NCBI RefSeq assembly: GCF_018224925.1
Contig: NZ_JAGTUF010000001.1
Location: 744,001-808,000 of the forward strand
Origin: Magnetospirillum sulfuroxidans
GTDB lineage: Bacteria; Pseudomonadota; Alphaproteobacteria; Rhodospirillales; Magnetospirillaceae
Reading direction: 5' to 3'
DNA length: 64,000 nucleotides
In this document: one piece after another, positions 54,575 to 61,355 of the stretch
Numbering within the stretch: position 1 is the first letter of the stretch
Layout: every line of letters begins with the position of its first letter
The notes under the pieces: generated by a model
Seen by the model: the letters and a program-made list of their open reading frames with translations, nothing else
Databases searched by the model: none
What the model was told of the DNA's origin: nothing
Position numbers and translations under genes: made by a program

Positions 54575-56689
54575 TTAGAAGTCCTCGGAGAGCGAGAAAG
54601 GGTCAGGGGTCATGGCGCGGTCGGCAAAAGCGGTGTCGGTCGCGCTCCGGTGGCTCGCCTCGACAGCCTGGGTGTGGGCGACCGGCGACGGTGCAGGCGA
54701 GCCCCCTGCGACCGACGCATCGTCCTGCCCGCCATCCGGCGGGCTTTCCTGGCAATAATGAATGGGCACCAACACCGCCTTATCCTGGGCGCCATCGACG
54801 AAGAACGAGACGTTGGCCAATGCGCCGGGAAGGGTGGCTATCTGGCGGGTCCAGGGGCCGGCGGCGCCGCTTCGGGTCTTCCAGGCGCTGCCGTCGAAGA
54901 TGCGCGCCACGCCCTGGTGGCGATTGGCCACCCACAGGTACAAGGGCGGGTGCAGCGGCGGCTTCTCTCCTTTGGGCGCGGGCGCGGGCCGCACGTCCAG
55001 CCCATGGGCGCGCAAAATGTCGCGCACGTCCTTGGCCGCGCTATCCACCGCCTCGGCCGGGTTGGACAGGTTCTCCACCAGCTTGGTCACCCAATAGCCG
55101 ACGGTATAGCTTTGGCCGCCCTTCTTGGCGTCCAGCAGGCTGGATTGCAGATGCAGCAGGCAGGCTTTGTTGGTGGCCAGATCGTTGGACAACTCGGCCA
55201 ACTCGCTGGCCTTCAGCCGTTCGCCCCACATGCGCAATTCCTGTTCGGTCGGCATGGCGTCGGACAGCACCAGATGGGCGCAGGCCAACTGGGTGCCGAA
55301 CAGATCGGCGCCGCGTCCACCGTGACCAGCCTCTTTCATGGCCTGACGATAGGCCTTCAGCACGGCGGGAAAGCGGCCCCAGCCGTCGACGATCTGGCGC
55401 AGCAGCCGGCGGCCCAACGGCGCCATCACCCGCGCCATCACCGCTTCGTTCTCTTCCGGCGGCACCGTGGCGCCCTCGGGCGGCGTGAACTCTTCCAGCA
55501 GCCCCAACGCGCCCACGGCGATGCGCGACAGATCGGCGCCGTTCAACGGCGGCATGTTGATGGAACAAAACAGCCACGGCGCCCGCTGGGTGAATTCCAC
55601 CGGGGTGCCATCGGCGCCACCGCGCCCGATGCTGGCGCCGCTGGCCGCTGCGCGGGCCAGTTCCAATTGCTGCTTCTGGCGGCTGCTTTCTTCGTCCGGT
55701 TCGGCTTCGTCGATGCCGACGGCGCGGCTGTCGCGCCCGACCTTCTGGTAGATATAGGCCGAACTGGCGTTCTCGATCTTCAGCATGAACTTGCCCAGCA
55801 AACAGTAAATCATCAGCAACAGCGTCGATTTACCCGATCCGCGATCCCCCACCGACCAGTACAGCGGGTGCCATTTCAGCGACGCGCCCAGAAAGGCGGC
55901 GACCAGCCACCCCAACAGCAATTGCGGGTCGACATCGGGCCGCCCCCAATTCCACGAGCGGAAATAAGACAGCACCTCGGCCCCGGCGCCGATGGCGGTG
56001 TCGGCCTTGGCCGGCAACGGCATGATCGGCCGCGTTGGGTAAATCCAGTCCCCAATTTCGCAGGGCTCGAACCATTGCACTGGCCCGCCATCGGCGGGCC
56101 AGACGCCAAGCCCCTTGCCGAAATGGATGATCAGCTCGCCCGCCGCCCCGGTCCACGCCCCGGCGCCGCGCACCCGCTCGTCGGGATCGAATACCCCTTT
56201 TCGCATGCAGCTATCCATCAAGGCGCTGCCGCATTCCTCCGGCCGCCAGCCGGTGGCTTCCCAGGTGCCATCGTCGGTCTGCTTGGCCCTGGGCCAGTTC
56301 AGCAGCAGATAGGCGGTATCGCCGAACAGGGATTTCAGGGTGTTCTGGCCGTGCTTTTCCGCCGAAACCCGGCGCAACTGGCCGATGCGATCAAGATAAA
56401 AGTACTTGTCGTCCAGCACGCCCAACGGCGTTACCGGGCAGCCCTGGGGCAGCACCAGGCGCGAGCGCATGGACCGCGGGATGCGCACCACCTGATAGCC
56501 GCTTTCCCCCGGCGGCTGGTCATCGTTGGACGGGCCGGCGGGGTCTTCCGGGTCCGGGTCATCCGCACCAGATAGCTCTGGGGCGGCATCATCCAGGGCA
56601 TCGACGTCCCAGTCGTCGGCCACTTCCGTCCAGGCGACCTGGCGCAACGCCAAAATGCCGTCTTCCGCTGTGTCTTCCGGCTCGGTCAC
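54575..56689 (-). CDS. phage replication ATPase, primase-helicase-type
   Basis: A 704-residue protein. The N-terminus is acidic and Asp/Pro-rich (25-62). A beta-rich domain spans about 65-230. The P-loop ATPase has Walker A GDRGSGKST at 281-289, and the acidic GIDEAEPDEE segment could be Walker B. A sensor-like FCSINMP follows. This order fits the superfamily-3 / virulence-associated-E helicases that work with a separate TOPRIM primase. It starts within the last four bases of the primase gene. It unwinds phage DNA (inference). Confidence 0.75.
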   Translation of the reverse strand: MTEPEDTAEDGILALRQVAWTEVADDWDVDALDDAAPELSGADDPDPEDPAGPSNDDQPPGESGYQVVRIPRSMRSRLVLPQGCPVTPLGVLDDKYFYLDRIGQLRRVSAEKHGQNTLKSLFGDTAYLLLNWPRAKQTDDGTWEATGWRPEECGSALMDSCMRKGVFDPDERVRGAGAWTGAAGELIIHFGKGLGVWPADGGPVQWFEPCEIGDWIYPTRPIMPLPAKADTAIGAGAEVLSYFRSWNWGRPDVDPQLLLGWLVAAFLGASLKWHPLYWSVGDRGSGKSTLLLMIYCLLGKFMLKIENASSAYIYQKVGRDSRAVGIDEAEPDEESSRQKQQLELARAAASGASIGRGGADGTPVEFTQRAPWLFCSINMPPLNGADLSRIAVGALGLLEEFTPPEGATVPPEENEAVMARVMAPLGRRLLRQIVDGWGRFPAVLKAYRQAMKEAGHGGRGADLFGTQLACAHLVLSDAMPTEQELRMWGERLKASELAELSNDLATNKACLLHLQSSLLDAKKGGQSYTVGYWVTKLVENLSNPAEAVDSAAKDVRDILRAHGLDVRPAPAPKGEKPPLHPPLYLWVANRHQGVARIFDGSAWKTRSGAAGPWTRQIATLPGALANVSFFVDGAQDKAVLVPIHYCQESPPDGGQDDASVAGGSPAPSPVAHTQAVEASHRSATDTAFADRAMTPDPFSLSEDF

Positions 56690-57849
56690 ATTCCCCCCTT
56701 AAGCACATCGTTGGCGTCCTTGGCGCCGGGCGCCACGCTGGTGACGTCGGCGATCAGCACGCGCTTGCCCTGATCCTTGAAATTCTTGACGGCACGGCGG
56801 AACGTCTGGTCGGCCTGACTGCCCGGCGCGTCGGCCTGCTTCCAGATGACGATTTCCGTCACCTTTTCCGGGTATGCCAGACCGCCCATGTTGGAAATAG
56901 AACCGGCGGCGTGCACCCGTTCGTCCGGGTAGGCCAGCGCCACCGACCAGCCGTCTTCCGGCCCTTCGACCAGATGCACGCGCACCGGCCCCTCGGCCTT
57001 GCCCAGCGACTGGGCGTAAACGATTTCACCGGTCCGTTTCAGCGCCCTGGTGCCGGCCCACAGCGGAATGAACCCGCCGGCATACGACCCATAGGACCGC
57101 TTCGGCTTCTTGATGCAGCCGGCCTTGATCCAGCGTCCATCGGCGGTGCGCTCCAGATAGGTGCGGTGCACCGCCAGATGGACGCCGTCCATGGACACAT
57201 AGGGCAGCACGATGGCCGGCAGATAGGCGGCTTCGTCGGTGCCCGGCTTGCCCAGCTCGCCGCAAAAGCACTTTTCCTTGAAACGCGGCGCATGGGGCAC
57301 CGCCGGCAGCCGGGTCAGGTCGATGCCGCGCCCGGCATAGTAATACTGGGCCGGGGTGTTGGCCCACGGCAGCGTCTTGTCCAGATAGATGCGCTGGCTG
57401 CGCCCGCGCTTCTTCTTGATATCCTCGTCGCTTTCCTGAGGCCGGTCATCGAAGGCCGCCAATGCCTCGCGCGAGCGCTTCAAACTGTCCGGCGCCTTGC
57501 CGGTCAGACCGGCCCAATCCTTGCCCCACCGCACGCCGGCATTCTTGTCGGCGGCATGCATCAGGACGATGTGGAACGACAGACACGACACCGACATCTT
57601 GCCGGTACCGGGAATGGCCTCGCCGGCGAAATCGGTGACCATGCCCTGGTACTTGCCGGCCAGACCGATGCGGAACGACCCGGCATGACGGTCGGCGCGG
57701 AGCGGGTTGGGGCAGACGAAATTGTTGCCGTCACGGTGGCCTTGCAGCCGCCAGACGCTGTAGATCAGCTCGGCGATGCGGGCGCGAAACACGTCGGCCA
57801 GCCGGTCCAGGTCGATGCTGTCCCCTTGCTGGCGGTTATCATTGGTCAT
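56686..57849 (-). CDS. TOPRIM-domain phage primase
   Basis: A 387-residue protein. The N-terminal part has a CPNPLRADRHAGSF block resembling zinc-binding or CHC2-like primase regions. A C-terminal TOPRIM domain carries HLVEGPEDGWSVALAY, whose Glu is the metal ligand, and VIWKQADAPG with KDANDVL. It likely makes primers for the adjacent helicase. ATG at 57849 is taken, overlapping the upstream small gene by 11 bases; the longer frame lacks support. Confidence 0.8.
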   Translation of the reverse strand: MTNDNRQQGDSIDLDRLADVFRARIAELIYSVWRLQGHRDGNNFVCPNPLRADRHAGSFRIGLAGKYQGMVTDFAGEAIPGTGKMSVSCLSFHIVLMHAADKNAGVRWGKDWAGLTGKAPDSLKRSREALAAFDDRPQESDEDIKKKRGRSQRIYLDKTLPWANTPAQYYYAGRGIDLTRLPAVPHAPRFKEKCFCGELGKPGTDEAAYLPAIVLPYVSMDGVHLAVHRTYLERTADGRWIKAGCIKKPKRSYGSYAGGFIPLWAGTRALKRTGEIVYAQSLGKAEGPVRVHLVEGPEDGWSVALAYPDERVHAAGSISNMGGLAYPEKVTEIVIWKQADAPGSQADQTFRRAVKNFKDQGKRVLIADVTSVAPGAKDANDVLKGGM

Positions 57850-58027
57850 GATTACCCCGCTGGATATGACCCCGCAGCAGCGCCGTCGCCTCGGCGGCAT
57901 GGCTGGCCAGCGCCGCCACGGTCAGGGGGAACACCCGTATCTGGCCGTCGGCCAGCACCACCACCAATTCGGCGACGCAATGCTCGCCAGCCCGCAGGTA
58001 TGGCTGCACCGGATGCGGGGCGGTCAC
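57839..58027 (-). CDS. small early phage protein, 62 aa
   Basis: A 62-residue protein from GTG at 58027, overlapping the stop of the upstream gene as GTGA. A hydrophobic beta segment (CVAELVVVLADGQIRVFPL) is followed by an Ala-rich helix. Role unknown; it belongs to the early replication operon. Confidence 0.6.
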   Translation of the reverse strand: MTAPHPVQPYLRAGEHCVAELVVVLADGQIRVFPLTVAALASHAAEATALLRGHIQRGNHDQ

Positions 58028-58401
58028 GCCGCCCTCCCATTGCCCTGCCAGCGGCACTTTCCGGCGCGCAGCCGGTCCGCCAGATCGCGCACCAGCGCCG
58101 CCTCGGTCCGATGCCCGTTCAGGATCAGGGTGCCGTTGCCGCGCCGCGCCAGGGTGTAGCCATGGTCGCGAAGCGTCCGCCATTCGTCTTGCAAATCGCC
58201 CCAATCCGGCTCAGTGGTGGCACTGCCATGGGCGGCCAGCCAGTCTTCCACGCTGGAAAAATGACCGGGGGCGGAAAGTTCCGTACCGCCCCCGGCCAAG
58301 GTGGCGCGGGGCAAGCCCACGCGGCGGGAGGTGCCGGCGTTCGCCCCGGAGACGGGGGCGCCGCCGCCGGCCGGCGGCAGGGCAGAGGCGGCGGCGTTCA
58401 C
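58024..58401 (-). CDS. early phage protein, 125 aa
   Basis: A 125-residue protein from GTG at 58401 (GTGA overlap with the mini membrane gene). The Ala/Gly/Pro-rich N-terminal half is followed by a compact domain (SVEDWLAAHGS, WRTLRDHGYTLARRGNGTLILNGHRTEAALVRDLADRL). No family identified. GTG starts recur in this operon. Confidence 0.6.
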   Translation of the reverse strand: MNAAASALPPAGGGAPVSGANAGTSRRVGLPRATLAGGGTELSAPGHFSSVEDWLAAHGSATTEPDWGDLQDEWRTLRDHGYTLARRGNGTLILNGHRTEAALVRDLADRLRAGKCRWQGNGRAA

Positions 58402-58475
58402 AGCAGCCACCCAATGACCACCAAAACGGTGGTCAGTCCGATCAGGGGAAATACGGTCAAATCGTGGATCATCAT
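58398..58475 (-). CDS. 25-residue membrane mini-protein
   Basis: A 25-codon frame from ATG at 58475, with AGGGGGTA just before. It encodes a single hydrophobic helix nearly filling the protein. Its stop overlaps the GTG of the next gene. The tight coupling on both sides makes expression likely. It may be a small toxin or regulator of a membrane enzyme; function unknown. Confidence 0.5.
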   Translation of the reverse strand: MMIHDLTVFPLIGLTTVLVVIGWLL

Positions 58476-58481
58476 TACCCC

Positions 58482-58754
58482 CTACAGATCGAATTCGCGG
58501 CCGGCTTCGGCCGTATGAACGGCATGGGTGCGGCCCGCCGCGCGCGGTCGCCAGGACGACGACACCGCGCCCGCCCGCGCCGCCAGCGTGGACCGCACCG
58601 CCTCGGCATGGTTCCAGCCGGCCACCAGCAGCGGATCGGTGAAGGGGCAAGGCGTGCCGTCGCAATCATTGGCGACGAAGGCGGCGAACCGCGCCCTGTC
58701 ATCATCGCCGGCGGTCAAACGCTGACGGGCAATGTCAACCCAGGCGCTCCACAT
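58482..58754 (-). CDS. early phage protein, 90 aa
   Basis: A 90-residue soluble protein from ATG 58754 with GGAGGGGGAG upstream, overlapping the preceding gene by 20 bases. It contains CDGTPCPF and a WNHAEAVRSTLAARA helix. No domain recognised. Confidence 0.65.
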   Translation of the reverse strand: MWSAWVDIARQRLTAGDDDRARFAAFVANDCDGTPCPFTDPLLVAGWNHAEAVRSTLAARAGAVSSSWRPRAAGRTHAVHTAEAGREFDL

Positions 58755-59265
58755 GGCTGGCTCCCCCTCCGGCGGTCTGGGCGGCGGCGTCGGCGATAAC
58801 CGCAAGGGCGACGGCGATGTCGCCGCTGGTCGCCCGCATGGCTTCCGCCGCCCGCAGCAATTCGGCGACGCTGGGGGGCGCCAGTTCCGGCGCCACCAAC
58901 AGGCATAATCTCTGCTTGTGCAGGTTCCACGCCCGCCACCACACCTTGCCGCCCGGCGGCTGGCCAGCGGCATAGCCCTCGACGGTGCGCGGGCTGACGG
59001 CCAAGGCGCGGGCGCAAAGCTTGTAATCCAGTTCACCAATGCGGCGGCCGGGGTACAGCACCTTCAAGGCGGCGGCCCAGCGCACCCCGAAATCGGGCAA
59101 ATCCACCGGGACCGCCACGATGGAACCGCAGGTCCGATCCCGCGACACTGTCAGCGACACACCACCCCAGCGGATGGACACGCCCATGGACAGGTTCAGC
59201 GGCAATTGCGCCGGCTTCTTCACCATCACGGCAACGGGATCGCCCAGCAGGTCGCGGTCAATCAT
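58735..59265 (-). CDS. early phage protein, 176 aa, possible DNA-binding
   Basis: A 176-residue protein. A beta-rich N-terminal part is followed by a region with helix-turn-helix-like spacing (LDYKLCARALAVSPRTVEGYAAG). An Ala-rich C-terminal helix follows. It starts within the end of the Cro-like gene (ATGA overlap), so it is delayed-early. It may be a phage regulator such as a CII-like factor, but this is weak inference. Confidence 0.6.
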   Translation of the reverse strand: MIDRDLLGDPVAVMVKKPAQLPLNLSMGVSIRWGGVSLTVSRDRTCGSIVAVPVDLPDFGVRWAAALKVLYPGRRIGELDYKLCARALAVSPRTVEGYAAGQPPGGKVWWRAWNLHKQRLCLLVAPELAPPSVAELLRAAEAMRATSGDIAVALAVIADAAAQTAGGGASHVERLG

Positions 59266-59480
59266 GCGGCGGCCTCCGTCGGTTCGGGACCGGGCAAGCC
59301 GTAGAAGTCGTTGGGGGTCACCTTGCCACCAGACACGGCATAGATACGCCGCATGGTCGTCGGGCGCGGGATTGTCCCCAACGAATACTTACGCGCGACC
59401 GAGGCATTAGCGGCGCCGATCAGTGCCGCCGTCCGCTCCCACGTCAACCCTTCTGATTTGGTCCATTCGTCGAAAGTCAT
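59262..59480 (-). CDS. Cro/YdaS-like helix-turn-helix protein
   Basis: A 72-residue protein from ATG 59480. The HTH region reads GLTWERTAALIGAANASVARKY, then TMRRIYAVSGG in the style of small Cro/YdaS repressors. It is the first gene of the minus-strand lytic operon, divergent from the XRE repressor at 59576. Three operator-like palindromes lie between them. It probably competes with the repressor. Confidence 0.75.
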   Translation of the reverse strand: MTFDEWTKSEGLTWERTAALIGAANASVARKYSLGTIPRPTTMRRIYAVSGGKVTPNDFYGLPGPEPTEAAA

Positions 59481-59487
59481 ACGCCAT

Positions 59488-59516
59488 GATATGTCAAAAT
59501 CAGACACATCAGTCAA
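59488..59516 (-). promoter_or_regulatory. probable lytic (PR-like) promoter
   Basis: On the minus strand a TTGACT -35 (59511-59516) is followed after 17 bases by CATATC (59488-59493). The first operator lies within the spacer, so a bound repressor would block RNA polymerase. The -10 is poor. Confidence 0.5.
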
Positions 59517-59566
59517 GCAATAGCATGTCAGGCACTGACATGGCGCAACATGTCCAAACTGGACAT
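59491..59566. promoter_or_regulatory. three operator palindromes of the lysogeny switch
   Basis: ATGTC-N7-GACAT sites lie at 59491-59507 (last base C instead of T), 59525-59541 and 59550-59566, the last two perfect. They occupy the 95-base divergent region between the Cro-like gene and the repressor gene, like lambda OR. Centre spacings are 34 and 25 bases. Confidence 0.85.
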
Positions 59567-59575
59567 ACTGCACAC

Positions 59576-59902
59576 ATGCCTATACGCACACCGAACCGCA
59601 TCGAGACGCTGCGCAAAAACCGGGGGTGGTCGATGGAGGAATTGGCGGCCCGGATCGTGCCAACCGCCACCGCCTCTCAGATCAACAAGCTGGAGAAAGG
59701 CTATACGCGCCTTAATTTCGACTGGATGCACAAGCTCGCCAGTGCGCTGGAGTGCCATCCAGCCGAATTACTGCCCGATCCGCCAATCGTGACGGACAGC
59801 GAGGAAAAACAATTGCTGGAACGTTATCGCGGCCTATCCGAGCCAGATAAGCAGACGGCCTTTCGCTTTCTTGACGCTATGTCGTCCAGAAAGGATGCTT
59901 AG
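59576..59902 (+). CDS. XRE-family repressor, CI-like, no peptidase domain
   Basis: A 108-residue protein with an N-terminal HTH_3 domain (IETLRKNRGWSMEELAARI, SQINKLEKGYTRL). A short C-terminal extension (EKQLLERYRGLSEPDKQTAFRFLDAM) is of the kind seen in compact repressors. It lacks the LexA/CI autocleavage domain, so induction must differ from lambda. The ATG is 10 bases from the third operator with no clear SD, so it may be translated leaderless. It probably maintains lysogeny. Confidence 0.82.
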   Translation: MPIRTPNRIETLRKNRGWSMEELAARIVPTATASQINKLEKGYTRLNFDWMHKLASALECHPAELLPDPPIVTDSEEKQLLERYRGLSEPDKQTAFRFLDAMSSRKDA

Positions 59903-60180
59903 CGACGCTCTAACCTGTAGCCCTTCGCTTGCATGCAATAGGCTATAGCCTCATCACGGCGACCTGCGGCGGCAATATCAGCGCCCCATGCTCGCATAAC
60001 ATCGCCCGGTTGAGGGCCGTAGTAAGCCCCACCTCCTGCGCCCGCTTGCATACCGACTAACTTACAAGACGCCCAATCGCGCTGGGCTTGCTCGTTCGTT
60101 ACCGAGTGATTTCGCCAGATTGCATCATTGGCGCACGCCACCAGTGATACGGCCAGCAGCGCATACGACATGGCGCGCAT
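59899..60180 (-). CDS. small lipoprotein, possible lysogenic conversion or exclusion factor
   Basis: A 93-residue protein with a signal peptide ending in the lipobox SLVAC. The mature part has further cysteines (ASCKL, AYCMQ) and a GAGGGAYYGPQ segment. It converges on the repressor gene, overlapping it by four bases, and starts at the stop of the next membrane gene. A prophage gene beside the repressor on the opposite strand is typical of moron or superinfection-exclusion genes (inference). Confidence 0.65.
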   Translation of the reverse strand: MRAMSYALLAVSLVACANDAIWRNHSVTNEQAQRDWASCKLVGMQAGAGGGAYYGPQPGDVMRAWGADIAAAGRRDEAIAYCMQAKGYRLERR

Positions 60181-60353
60181 CAGAACACCCATCGCAGCAT
60201 CCCCCAATAAATCGGCCAAATCGATGCCAGGAAGCCGTTGACCGGCACCGCTATGATCCAGTTCCAAGCCGTGTAGACGTATCCATCGAAAAACGTCAAA
60301 AACGCGAACGTCAGCGCAGCTATGACCTTATATGCCAATATTATGGCGCGCAT
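60180..60353 (-). CDS. small membrane protein paired with the lipoprotein, 57 aa
   Basis: A 57-residue protein with two likely membrane helices (4-24 and 30-48) and several Trp and Tyr residues. ATG at 60353 has GGAGG upstream. It is translationally coupled (TGATG) to the lipoprotein gene. The pair forms a two-gene island inside the switch region. An exclusion or immunity role is plausible but unproven. Confidence 0.6.
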   Translation of the reverse strand: MRAIILAYKVIAALTFAFLTFFDGYVYTAWNWIIAVPVNGFLASIWPIYWGMLRWVF

Positions 60354-60408
60354 GACCCCTCCCATTGTGATCTTTCATCATCATGCCATCGGCGGTTGCG
60401 CAGGCGAT

Positions 60409-60459
60409 ATGTCAAATCAAGACATTTACCCGTTGACTAGCTGTGTCAAATTAAGACAA
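60409..60459. promoter_or_regulatory. two operator-like palindromes and a promoter before the plus-strand operon
   Basis: ATGTC-N7-GACAT is perfect at 60409-60425. A degenerate GTGTC-N7-GACAA lies at 60443-60459. A TTGACT -35 at 60433-60438 stands just before the second site, the same geometry as at the lytic promoter. The sites match those at 59491-59566, so one repressor probably controls both operons. Confidence 0.75.
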
Positions 60460-60494
60460 GAATGCTCCATCAACAAACGATGGAGGTTCCCACC

Positions 60495-60992
60495 ATGTCT
60501 TCCCCCACCAATTCCCGCCAATCCGCCCGTGGGCGCACGCCGTCCGGCCTGCCGAACCCTGTTGACGTCCATGTCGGCGTCCGCATCCGTCAGCGCCGCA
60601 CGCTGTTGGGCCTCAGCCAGGGGCAACTGGCCGAAGCCCTGGGCCTGACCTTCCAACAGGTGCAAAAATACGAACGCGGCGCCAACCGCGTCAGCGCGTC
60701 CCGTCTGCACGATCTGTCCCATGCGCTCGACGTGCCGGTGTCGTTCTTCTTCGACGCCATGGCGGACGCGGTGAAGGCCGCCAGCCCGCGCGCCATGGCC
60801 ATGGCCGAATTCGAGCCCGATCCGGCCGGCCGCGACCCTCTGCCCGACCGCGACCCTTTGGCCAGCCGCGAGGCGCTGGAACTGGTGCGCGATTATTACG
60901 CCATCACCAACCCGGCTGCGCGGGCCGGGGTCAAGAGCCTGGCCAGGGCCTTGGCCAGGGGCTTCACCGTGACCACCGGGGCGGAGGAATAG
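60495..60992 (+). CDS. XRE-family regulator of the alphaproteobacterial VGxRIRQRR type
   Basis: A 165-residue protein. It has a disordered N-terminus, the HTH (IRQRRTLLGLSQGQLAEAL, FQQVQKYERGANRVSASRLHDL), then VPVSFFFD and a C-terminal helix. This is a widespread alphaproteobacterial family, usually host-encoded. Here it heads the plus-strand phage operon. GGAGG lies eight bases before ATG 60495. Its targets are unknown. Confidence 0.85.
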   Translation: MSSPTNSRQSARGRTPSGLPNPVDVHVGVRIRQRRTLLGLSQGQLAEALGLTFQQVQKYERGANRVSASRLHDLSHALDVPVSFFFDAMADAVKAASPRAMAMAEFEPDPAGRDPLPDRDPLASREALELVRDYYAITNPAARAGVKSLARALARGFTVTTGAEE

Positions 60993-60995
60993 GCC

Positions 60996-61355
60996 ATGAG
61001 CCACTGCGTCAAACTGCACCTGGAAGACCATGGCCAGGATTTCCTGCACTTCCTGGTGCTGATGGACGATGACGGCTTCGCCGGCACCATCGTCGACACC
61101 CAGCCCTGTCAGGGGTGGGTGTGGAACGGGCGGCGGTTGACCGCCGCCAGTCTGATGGTGGGGCGCCGGCCGGTCTTCGCCGAACCGGCCGGCGCCGTGC
61201 TCAACTACCCTATCAAAGGGGCCGAGACCGCCGCCCCGCCGGCCGGCGGCATGATCTGCCGCAAGCTTGGCGTCCGGGTGGTCGAACGCCTGGGCATTTG
61301 CCAAGGCTGCGAACACCGCGATTGCCCGGCGCAAAGCTGGGGGGCGCGATCATGA
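60996..61355 (+). CDS. hypothetical phage protein, 119 aa, cysteine-containing
   Basis: A 119-residue protein with six cysteines. The C-terminal pattern CxxC-x3-C (ICQGCEHRDCPAQ) suggests metal binding. It begins three bases after the regulator gene and overlaps the ParB-like gene by four bases (ATGA). No family recognised. Confidence 0.6.
   Translation: MSHCVKLHLEDHGQDFLHFLVLMDDDGFAGTIVDTQPCQGWVWNGRRLTAASLMVGRRPVFAEPAGAVLNYPIKGAETAAPPAGGMICRKLGVRVVERLGICQGCEHRDCPAQSWGARS

Noticed and set aside
54650-56575. 641-codon plus-strand frame opposite the replication ATPase
   Set aside because: Antisense to a P-loop ATPase with clear motifs; composition is a shadow.
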